A stretch of DNA of 5,192 bases from contig JANMTB010000123.1 of assembly GCA_031390045.1 (NCBI GenBank), positions 1 through 5,192 on the forward strand, read 5' to 3'. Below are positions 1-4,572 of the stretch, one piece after another. The translations under genes and the position numbers were made by a program. Each line of letters starts with the position of its first letter. Position 1 is the stretch's first letter. This DNA comes from Aalborgiella sp031390045 (GTDB lineage Bacteria > Pseudomonadota > Gammaproteobacteria > Burkholderiales > Burkholderiaceae_C). The notes below the pieces were generated by a model. It did not search any database. It saw nothing but the letters and a program-made list of their open reading frames with translations, and was not told the origin of the DNA.

Positions 1-96
1 GTTGCCGCTAGACAAGCGGGCAGCGATGCGCAGACCAAAGCGGTCTTGCGACAACTGTGCGTTATCTTGTCGGAGGTGGTTGGATGGGGTGGTCAT
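1..96 (-). CDS. DUF3619-like small protein, N-terminal 32 codons only (runs off left edge)
   Basis: The ATG at 96-94 opens a frame that stays open to base 1, giving 32 residues that begin MTTPSNHLRQ and contain the segment QDRFGLRIAARLSSG. From memory, a DRFGxRIAARLS-type N-terminus right after a sigma factor gene is typical of the DUF3619 family in Burkholderiales; the rest of such proteins usually includes a membrane segment, which lies outside this window. The start is well supported. A GAGGA ribosome binding site (109-105) inside the end of the sigma gene sits 8 nt upstream, and the ATG overlaps the sigma stop as ATGA, so the two genes are probably translationally coupled. The function is unknown. 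Its position directly after a sigma factor makes an anti-sigma or sigma-modulating role possible, but that is inference. Confidence 0.7.
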   Translation of the reverse strand, partial: MTTPSNHLRQDNAQLSQDRFGLRIAARLSSGN

Positions 97-659
97 AGTG
101 TTATTCCTCGAGCTTTTAATGCTTTGGCTAGAGCGGCCACGGCTCTGGAGCAATGCGTTTTCACGCTTCCCTCTGAACATCCCATGGCAGCAGCAGTCTC
201 GGCTACATCAAGCTCTTCCCAGTAACGCATGAGGAAGGCTTCTCGTTGACGCGTTGGCAATTCTTGTATTTCGGCCTCGATTTCTCGGAAAGTTTGAGCC
301 CGACTTGTCACAGACTCAGCACTTTCCGTGCCATCTGAGTCGTTTTTCAGCTCTAAAGTTTCCAAAATATTGAAATCACCATCATCTCCGGCAGATTCAA
401 AGTCGCTAAAGTTGGAGAAAACCGCTCTTTGGGTTTTTTGGCGCCGAAACCAGTCTAGGGTGCAGTTAGACAAAATGCGCTGAAAAAGCATGGGCAACTC
501 GTTCGGCGGTTTGTCGCCATAGTGCTCCGCTAGTTTCATCATGCTGTCTTGCACGATATCGAGCGCAGATTCTTCATTGCGAACGTGGTAAATCGAGCGT
601 TTGAAGGCTCGTTTTTCGACGCTTTTCAGAAAATCAGAGAGTTCTTGTTCAGTTGCCAA
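93..659 (-). CDS. ECF-like RNA polymerase sigma factor (sigma-70 family)
   Basis: This gene encodes a 188-residue protein with the two-domain layout of extracytoplasmic-function sigma factors, which direct core RNA polymerase to a dedicated promoter set. Residues about 10-75 match region 2, with DIVQDSMMKLAEHY (34-47) as the core-binding helix and RILSNCTLDWFRRQK (61-75) as the -10 recognition helix. Residues about 126-180 match region 4, with ELPTRQREAFLMRYWEEL followed by a helix-turn-helix around 150-177 for -35 recognition. The linker between them (about 82-120) is unusually acidic and serine-rich. The start is a TTG at 659-657: an in-frame stop (TAA, 686-684) lies just upstream, no ATG is available, and MATEQELSDFLK resembles what I recall of homologues. 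No good Shine-Dalgarno sequence precedes it, so expression may be low or conditional. It overlaps the downstream DUF3619-like gene by 4 bases. I know of no characterised regulon for this group. Confidence 0.88.
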   Translation of the reverse strand: MATEQELSDFLKSVEKRAFKRSIYHVRNEESALDIVQDSMMKLAEHYGDKPPNELPMLFQRILSNCTLDWFRRQKTQRAVFSNFSDFESAGDDGDFNILETLELKNDSDGTESAESVTSRAQTFREIEAEIQELPTRQREAFLMRYWEELDVAETAAAMGCSEGSVKTHCSRAVAALAKALKARGITL

Positions 660-765
660 GGGTTTTGATGCCAGTCTGGGGCTTTATAGGTATAACAAAC
701 GCGTCGCAATTATGGCACTGCAAATCCATAAAAATCGGCCTAAGTCACATTTTTGCATTTTGTAG

Positions 766-774
766 TGCGATAAT
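766..774 (+). promoter_or_regulatory. Probable extended -10 promoter of the ilvBNC operon
   Basis: The sequence TGC followed by GATAAT (TGnGATAAT) matches an extended -10 element with one mismatch to TATAAT. It lies in the only stretch between the divergent genes with a strong -10 match on the plus strand. There is no good TTGACA at 16-18 nt; the best nearby candidates (GTCACA at 744-749, CATTTT at 748-753) are weak, which fits an extended -10 promoter that depends less on the -35 box. Transcription would start near 781 and leave a leader of about 155 nt before ilvB. The T-rich stretch just upstream (750-760) could act as an UP-like or bendable element. Called by eye, not by measurement. Confidence 0.45.
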
Positions 775-795
775 ACGCCCTGCAAGTCAAACAGC

Positions 796-888
796 AAACG
801 GGTCACAACAGAGTGCTACATAAGTGCGTTTATGGTTGCCGGCCTCAAGTCCCGACGCGGCTCCACAAGAGCTCAGTGAAGGGGCACC
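796..888 (+). promoter_or_regulatory. Candidate structured 5' leader RNA of the ilv operon
   Basis: Several pairings can be drawn by hand. Stem I: AAACG (796-800) with CGTTT (827-831), continued after a 3-nt bulge by CAC (804-806) with GTG (824-826). Stem II: GGT-t-GCC (834-840) with GGCACC (883-888), one bulged base. Stem III, nested inside II: GCTC (860-863) with GAGC (869-872) around a CACAA loop. GCCG (838-841) can instead pair with CGGC (858-861), which would compete with both stem II and stem III. A 15-codon candidate ORF runs through stems II and III. No run of Val, Leu or Ile codons is present, so classic amino-acid attenuation is not supported, and I see no intrinsic terminator before ilvB. 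I did no energy calculation. Confidence 0.35.
832..879 (+). CDS. Candidate 15-codon leader ORF upstream of ilvB
   Basis: An ATG at 832 opens a short frame, MVAGLKSRRGSTRAQ, ending at TGA 877-879, 59 nt before ilvB. It lies in the transcribed leader if the promoter at 766-774 is right, and its start comes straight after the closing base of possible stem I. It contains only one Val and one Leu codon, so it is not an obvious branched-chain attenuator peptide; the paired Arg codons (CGA CGC) stand out. No clear Shine-Dalgarno sequence precedes it, which lowers confidence. I have a vague, unverified memory of similar short RRGSTR-containing frames in leaders of related bacteria. It could equally be an accident of a conserved RNA fold. 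Confidence 0.28.
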   Translation: MVAGLKSRRGSTRAQ

Positions 889-926
889 CAAGGTATTTCG
901 TTAGAGAAATTCGCAAAGGTTAACGT

Positions 927-932
927 AAAGGA
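927..932 (+). promoter_or_regulatory. Ribosome binding site of ilvB
   Basis: AAAGGA lies 6 nt upstream of the ATG at 939. Together with the in-frame TAA at 921-923 it fixes the ilvB start and so the N-terminal extension of the protein. Confidence 0.8.
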
Positions 933-938
933 TCCATC

Positions 939-2735
939 ATGGAAATCAACAAAGCTGAGTTATCAGCAGCTACAGCTGCCTCCGCAGCAAACGCAACATT
1001 ACATCAATCAACTGTGCCCGAACTTCGCGGCGCTGAAATATTGGTCAAATCTCTTCAAGCAGAAAACGTCAAATTCATCTGGGGCTACCCCGGCGGTGCA
1101 GTGTTGCACATTTATGATGCGCTCTACAAACAAGACACCATGCAGCACGTGCTGGTGCGACACGAACAAGCCGCCGTGCACGCGGCAGACGGCTATGCCC
1201 GCGCTACGGGTGATGTGGGCGTGGCTCTTGTTACCTCTGGCCCTGGCGCTACGAATGCCGTCACCGGCATCGCGACAGCGTACATGGACAGCATTCCGAT
1301 GGTCATCATCACTGGTCAAGTGCCTACGCATGCGATTGGTTTAGACGCTTTTCAAGAATGCGACACCATCGGCATCACCCGTCCTATCGTTAAGCACAAC
1401 TTTTTAATCAAAGACGCGCGCGATTTGGCGGAGACGATGAAAAAAGCTTTCCACATTGCGCGCAGCGGCCGACCCGGCCCAGTGGTGGTGGATATTCCTA
1501 AAGACGTGTCTTTCAACAAGGTTCCATACCACGGTTACCCAGAAACCATTGAAATGCGCGCTTACAACCCTGTGCGCAAAGGCCACAGCGGACAAATTCG
1601 CAAAGCTTTGATGCTGTTGTTGAAGGCGAAACGACCTTACATCTATACCGGCGGTGGTGTGTTGTTGAGTAACGCCACTGCAGAACTGCGCATCTTGGCA
1701 GATATGCTGGGCTTTCCATGTACCAATACACTGATGGGTTTGGGTGCGATTGCAGCTAGTGACCCTAAATTTTTGGGCATGCTGGGCATGCACGGCACGT
1801 ATGAAGCCAACAACGCGATGCAAAATGCAGACGTGGTGTTAGCAGTCGGCGCACGTTTTGACGACCGTGTGATTGGTAACCCCAAGCACTTCGCGCAAGT
1901 GGAACGCAAGATCATCCATATTGACATTGACCCTTCCAGCATTTCTAAACGAGTCAAAGTTGATATCCCTATCGTTGGCGACGTCAAAGAAGTTTTGCTT
2001 GAAATGATAGCCATGATCAAAGAAGGCTCTCTGAAGCCCGATACCAGCGCCTTGGGCGAATGGTGGAACACGATTGAAGCTTGGCGTAAACGTGATTGCC
2101 TGAAGTACGACCACGGCAAAGGCGATGTGATCAAGCCGCAGTATGTGGTGGAAACTCTGTGCAACATGACCAAGGGTGAAGAGACCTACATCACCTCAGA
2201 CGTCGGTCAGCACCAAATGTGGGCAGCACAATACTACAAGTTTGAAGAGCCACGCCGTTGGATCAACTCTGGCGGCTTGGGAACCATGGGCGTCGGCATC
2301 CCATACGCTATGGGCATTAAATTGGCAAAGCCAGACCAAGACGTGTATTGCGTGACAGGCGAAGGCTCGGTGCAAATGTGTATTCAAGAGCTGTCAACCT
2401 GTTTGCAGTACAACACACCCATCAAAATTGTGTCGCTGAACAACCGCTACCTCGGCATGGTGCGCCAGTGGCAGCAATTCGACTACGAAGGCCGCTACAG
2501 CCACAGCTATATGGATGCATTGCCCAACTTCGTGAAGTTGGCCGAAGCTTATGGACACGTCGGTATGTTGATTGAGTCTCCGAAAGACGTTGAACCTGCT
2601 TTGCGTGAAGCCAAGAAGCTAAAAGATCGAACAGTCTTTATGGATTTCCGTACCGACCCCACCGAGAACGTGTTCCCGATGGTGCAAGCTGGTAAGGGCA
2701 TCAACGAGATGCTTTTGGGTTCTGAAGATTTGTAA
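939..2735 (+). CDS. ilvB: Acetolactate synthase (acetohydroxyacid synthase), large catalytic subunit
   Basis: This 598-residue protein is the thiamine-diphosphate (ThDP) and FAD-dependent cytosolic enzyme that condenses two pyruvates to 2-acetolactate, or pyruvate with 2-oxobutyrate to 2-aceto-2-hydroxybutyrate: the first common step of Val/Leu/Ile synthesis. The domains run in the usual order: PYR domain about 28-195, with FIWGYPGGAVLHIYDAL and the catalytic glutamate E76 in VRHEQAAVHAADGYARATG; central domain about 215-355; PP domain about 405-575. The ThDP/Mg motif is GEG (474-476) followed by NN (501-502), where the textbook motif is GDG...NN. The other hallmark GMVRQWQ (506-512) is present. 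Compared with E. coli IlvI, the protein has about 26 extra Ala/Ser-rich residues at the N-terminus; the RBS and upstream stop support that start. It pairs with the product of the next gene, 102 nt downstream. The gene is also called ilvI or ilvG in other species. Intact. Confidence 0.97.
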   Translation: MEINKAELSAATAASAANATLHQSTVPELRGAEILVKSLQAENVKFIWGYPGGAVLHIYDALYKQDTMQHVLVRHEQAAVHAADGYARATGDVGVALVTSGPGATNAVTGIATAYMDSIPMVIITGQVPTHAIGLDAFQECDTIGITRPIVKHNFLIKDARDLAETMKKAFHIARSGRPGPVVVDIPKDVSFNKVPYHGYPETIEMRAYNPVRKGHSGQIRKALMLLLKAKRPYIYTGGGVLLSNATAELRILADMLGFPCTNTLMGLGAIAASDPKFLGMLGMHGTYEANNAMQNADVVLAVGARFDDRVIGNPKHFAQVERKIIHIDIDPSSISKRVKVDIPIVGDVKEVLLEMIAMIKEGSLKPDTSALGEWWNTIEAWRKRDCLKYDHGKGDVIKPQYVVETLCNMTKGEETYITSDVGQHQMWAAQYYKFEEPRRWINSGGLGTMGVGIPYAMGIKLAKPDQDVYCVTGEGSVQMCIQELSTCLQYNTPIKIVSLNNRYLGMVRQWQQFDYEGRYSHSYMDALPNFVKLAEAYGHVGMLIESPKDVEPALREAKKLKDRTVFMDFRTDPTENVFPMVQAGKGINEMLLGSEDL

Positions 2736-2766
2736 TTTTTACAAAAGCACTTCACAACATTTTTTT
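2710..2766 (+). other. Overlapping inverted repeats and T run at the end of ilvB
   Basis: Two pairings share the same bases. TGCTTTTG (2710-2717) is the exact complement of CAAAAGCA (2742-2749), 24 nt apart. TTTGTAA (2729-2735, including the stop codon) pairs exactly with TTACAAA (2739-2745) around a TTT loop. They exclude each other because both use 2742-2745. A run of seven T follows at 2760-2766, but 10 nt beyond the outer stem, too far for a standard intrinsic terminator. The stems are AT-rich and weak. They may cause pausing, partial termination or mRNA processing between ilvB and ilvN, or nothing. Confidence 0.25.
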
Positions 2767-2777
2767 GAATCTATTGT

Positions 2778-2816
2778 CCGCCAAGCCTGCACATTACCGT
2801 GCGCGGGGGAGGGCGG
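2778..2816 (+). promoter_or_regulatory. Candidate structured RNA element ahead of ilvN (ilvH)
   Basis: CCGCC (2778-2782) pairs exactly with GGCGG (2812-2816), closing an inner hairpin in which GCAC (2789-2792) pairs with GTGC (2799-2802) around ATTACC. The inner stem extends by a U-G pair (2788/2803) and, past one bulged C, by CC (2786-2787) with GG (2805-2806). The ilvN Shine-Dalgarno sequence (2823-2827) begins 7 nt after the element. This block is far more GC-rich than the AT-rich sequence around it, as expected for a selected fold. I recall that a betaproteobacterial motif named ilvH RNA, found upstream of acetolactate synthase genes, has been described by comparative genomics; whether this is a copy I cannot tell from memory. 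It could tune ilvN translation relative to ilvB. Confidence 0.45.
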
Positions 2817-2837
2817 CGAAAAGAGGAAATTATTCAC

Positions 2838-3329
2838 ATGAAACACATCATTGCAGTATTACTTGAGAACGAACCCGGCGCTTTGTCACGCGTGGTAGGC
2901 CTGTTCTCAGCCCGTGGTTACAACATCGAGTCACTCACTGTTGCACCGACAGAAGACCCTACGTTGTCACGCATGACAATTCAAACATCAGGTTCCGATG
3001 ACGTGATTGAGCAAATCACCAAGCATTTGAACCGACTGATTGAAGTTGTCAAAGTCGTCGATTTAACCGAAGGCGCTTACACCGAGCGCGAGTTGATGAT
3101 GGTCAAACTGCGCGCCGTTGGCAAAGAGCGCGAAGAAGTCAAGCGCATGGCGGATATCTTCCGTGGTCGCATCATTGACGTGACCGACAAGAGCTACACC
3201 ATTGAGTTGACCGGTGACCACGCTAAAAACGATGCTTTCTTGGAAGCCATCGACAAATCAGCCATTCTGGAAACCGTACGAACCGGCCCTAGTGGGATTG
3301 GTCGTGGCGAGCGAATTCTAAGAGTCTAA
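2838..3329 (+). CDS. ilvN: Acetolactate synthase, small regulatory subunit
   Basis: This 163-residue protein (the same length as E. coli IlvH) binds the large subunit, raises its activity and confers feedback inhibition by valine. An ACT domain spans about residues 3-78, with NEPGALSRVVGLFSARGYNI (11-30) at its start; a C-terminal small-subunit domain covers about 84-160. N11, G14 and N29, the positions tied to valine binding or valine sensitivity in E. coli IlvH, are all kept, so a valine-sensitive enzyme is predicted. The frame is open further upstream to a GTG at 2799, but that would begin inside a GC-rich stem. The ATG at 2838 has AGAGGA upstream (GAGGA at 2823-2827, 10-nt spacing), and MKHIIAVLLENEPGALS matches the family start. 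It lies between ilvB and ilvC in one operon. The gene may equally be named ilvH. Confidence 0.96.
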   Translation: MKHIIAVLLENEPGALSRVVGLFSARGYNIESLTVAPTEDPTLSRMTIQTSGSDDVIEQITKHLNRLIEVVKVVDLTEGAYTERELMMVKLRAVGKEREEVKRMADIFRGRIIDVTDKSYTIELTGDHAKNDAFLEAIDKSAILETVRTGPSGIGRGERILRV

Positions 3330-3373
3330 CTTCGCGTTTAAAATACAAAGTTACCTATTTTTTATAACAAAGA

Positions 3374-3393
3374 CCCCCTTTTTTTTAACGGAG
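3374..3393 (+). promoter_or_regulatory. Polypyrimidine tract and ribosome binding site of ilvC
   Basis: The 70-nt ilvN-ilvC gap ends with five C and eight T in a row (3374-3386), then GGAG (3390-3393) 6 nt before the ilvC ATG. The GGAG is a clear Shine-Dalgarno sequence. No strong hairpin precedes the T run and no convincing promoter is visible in the gap, so I read ilvC as co-transcribed with ilvBN. Confidence 0.6.
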
Positions 3394-3399
3394 ATTGAG

Positions 3400-4416
3400 A
3401 TGAAAGTTTATTACGACAAAGACTGCGACATGAGCCTGTTCAAAGGTAAAACTGTTGCGATTATAGGCTACGGTAGCCAAGGCCACGCACACGCGCAAAA
3501 TTTGAATGACAGCGGCGTTAAAGTTGTGGTCGGTTTGCGCAAAGGTGGCGCTTCATGGCCTAAAGTCGCTAAAGCTGGCTTGCAAGTCGCTGAAGTGGCT
3601 GATGCGGTCAAAGCGGCTGACGTCGTCATGATTTTGCTCCCTGACGAGCAAATCGGCTCGGTTTACACCAACGATATCGAACCCAACATTAAGCAAGGCG
3701 CTTCATTGGTGTTTGCTCATGGTTTCAACGTGCATTACGGCTTGGTTAGCCCACGCGCTGACTTGGACGTTTGGATGGTCGCTCCTAAAGCTCCAGGCCA
3801 CACGGTACGCGGTACTTACGCCCAAGGCGGCGGCGTTCCTCACCTGATTGCCATCCACAAAGACAATTCTGGCAAGACCAAAGACTTGGCGATGAGCTAC
3901 GCGATGGCCAACGGCGGCGGCAAAGCTGGCATCATTGAAACCAACTTCCGTGAAGAAACTGAAACCGACTTGTTCGGCGAACAAGCTGTGTTGTGCGGCG
4001 GTACGGTGGAACTCATCAAAGCTGGTTTTGAGACCTTGGTCGAAGCCGGCTACGCGCCTGAAATGGCCTACTTTGAGTGCTTGCACGAGCTGAAATTGAT
4101 TGTGGACATGATCTATGAAGGCGGCATTGCCAACATGAACTACTCCATCTCCAACAACGCAGAGTACGGCGAGTACGTGACCGGTCCAAACATCGTGACC
4201 GCCGCGACCAAAGAAGCCATGCGCAAGTGTTTGAAAGACATCCAAACAGGTGAATACGCCAAGAGCTTTATCTTGGAAAACAAAGCCGGTGCGCCAACGC
4301 TTATCAGCCGCCGTCGTTTGACAGCAGAGCACCAAATCGAGCAAGTGGGTGACAAGCTGCGCGCCATGATGCCTTGGATTGCTAAAAACAAGCTGGTTGA
4401 TCAAACTCGTAACTAA
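3400..4416 (+). CDS. ilvC: Ketol-acid reductoisomerase (NADP+), class I
   Basis: This 338-residue cytosolic enzyme rearranges and reduces 2-acetolactate or 2-aceto-2-hydroxybutyrate to the dihydroxy acids, the second common step of branched-chain amino acid synthesis; it uses NADPH and Mg2+. The length is that of the short class I form. The N-terminal Rossmann domain (about 1-182) has the nucleotide-binding loop GYGSQGHAHAQNL (23-35) and the cofactor-choice segment GLRKGGASW (45-53), where R47 and S52 suggest NADPH. The catalytic and metal residues expected in class I enzymes are all present: H107, K130, D190, E194, E226, E230 and S251. The C-terminal knotted helical domain covers about 183-328. 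The start is set by GGAG 6 nt upstream. It takes the product of the IlvBN enzyme directly, and a strong terminator follows. Intact, nothing odd. Confidence 0.98.
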   Translation: MKVYYDKDCDMSLFKGKTVAIIGYGSQGHAHAQNLNDSGVKVVVGLRKGGASWPKVAKAGLQVAEVADAVKAADVVMILLPDEQIGSVYTNDIEPNIKQGASLVFAHGFNVHYGLVSPRADLDVWMVAPKAPGHTVRGTYAQGGGVPHLIAIHKDNSGKTKDLAMSYAMANGGGKAGIIETNFREETETDLFGEQAVLCGGTVELIKAGFETLVEAGYAPEMAYFECLHELKLIVDMIYEGGIANMNYSISNNAEYGEYVTGPNIVTAATKEAMRKCLKDIQTGEYAKSFILENKAGAPTLISRRRLTAEHQIEQVGDKLRAMMPWIAKNKLVDQTRN

Positions 4417-4452
4417 GTTGAATAAATCAGTTCAGATGGTTTGAACCAACAT

Positions 4453-4478
4453 AAAAAGGTCACTTCGGTGACCTTTTT
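4453..4478 (+). terminator. Intrinsic terminator of the ilvBNC operon
   Basis: AAAAAGGTCAC (4453-4463) and GTGACCTTTTT (4468-4478) form a perfect 11-bp stem around a TTCG tetraloop, one of the most stable RNA loops. The T run is the 3' arm itself. Because the 5' arm begins with A residues, the structure could also stop transcription on the minus strand. It lies 36 nt after the ilvC stop and separates the operon from pssA. Confidence 0.95.
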
Positions 4479-4483
4479 AATTT

Positions 4484-4500
4484 GCTATTTATTTAATAGC
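4484..4500. repeat. Short palindrome, possible copy of a Comamonadaceae intergenic repeat
   Basis: GCTATT (4484-4489) and AATAGC (4495-4500) form a 6-bp inverted repeat around TATTT, just after the operon terminator. Many Comamonadaceae genomes, as I recall, carry scattered intergenic elements that begin with a similar GCTATT...AATAGCT palindrome and end about 50 nt later near AGGC and TTTGGCT. Here AGGC (4537-4540) and TTTTGGCT (4546-4553) sit at about the expected place, so the element may reach 4553 as a diverged copy. The window has no second copy to confirm this. The same stretch must also hold the pssA promoter; TATAAG (4503-4508) and TATAGG (4557-4562) are possible -10 boxes without good -35 partners. 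Confidence 0.35.
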
Positions 4501-4572
4501 TATATAAGTAATAAATACGCCGGATACAGCCATATTAGGCATGTATTTTGGCTAGATATAGGTTAATTTAGT

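Noticed and set aside
2..232. Plus-strand open frame of 76 codons at the left edge
   Set aside because: It is antisense to the DUF3619-like start and the sigma factor, both well supported; its low-complexity hydrophobic stretch is a by-product of that.
683..709. Possible minus-strand promoter TTGCGA-15 nt-TATAAA for the sigma gene
   Set aside because: The 15-nt spacing is short and the -35 match is poor; the sigma gene may use a different promoter class, so I did not call it.
895..910. ATTTC/GAAAT 5-bp hairpin just before the ilvB ribosome binding site
   Set aside because: Short, AT-rich, with no extension; too weak to call a regulatory structure.
813..923. 36-codon frame from GTG through the ilvB leader
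   Set aside because: It has no ribosome binding site, no recognisable composition and a rare start codon; it is likely a chance open frame.
1643..2173. Open frame of 176 codons on the minus strand inside ilvB, with others at 1008-1331 and 1404-1823
   Set aside because: All are antisense shadows of ilvB without domain features or their own ribosome binding sites.
2799..2837. Upstream GTG start adding 13 residues to IlvN
   Set aside because: The extra residues (VRGGGRRKEEIIH, with V read as fMet) are not family-like, fall in a GC-rich stem, and the ATG at 2838 has its own ribosome binding site and gives the standard 163-residue length.
3703..4404. Open frame of 233 codons on the minus strand inside ilvC
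   Set aside because: It lies fully antisense to a complete, motif-rich ilvC, has no recognisable domain and is explained by the codon usage of ilvC.
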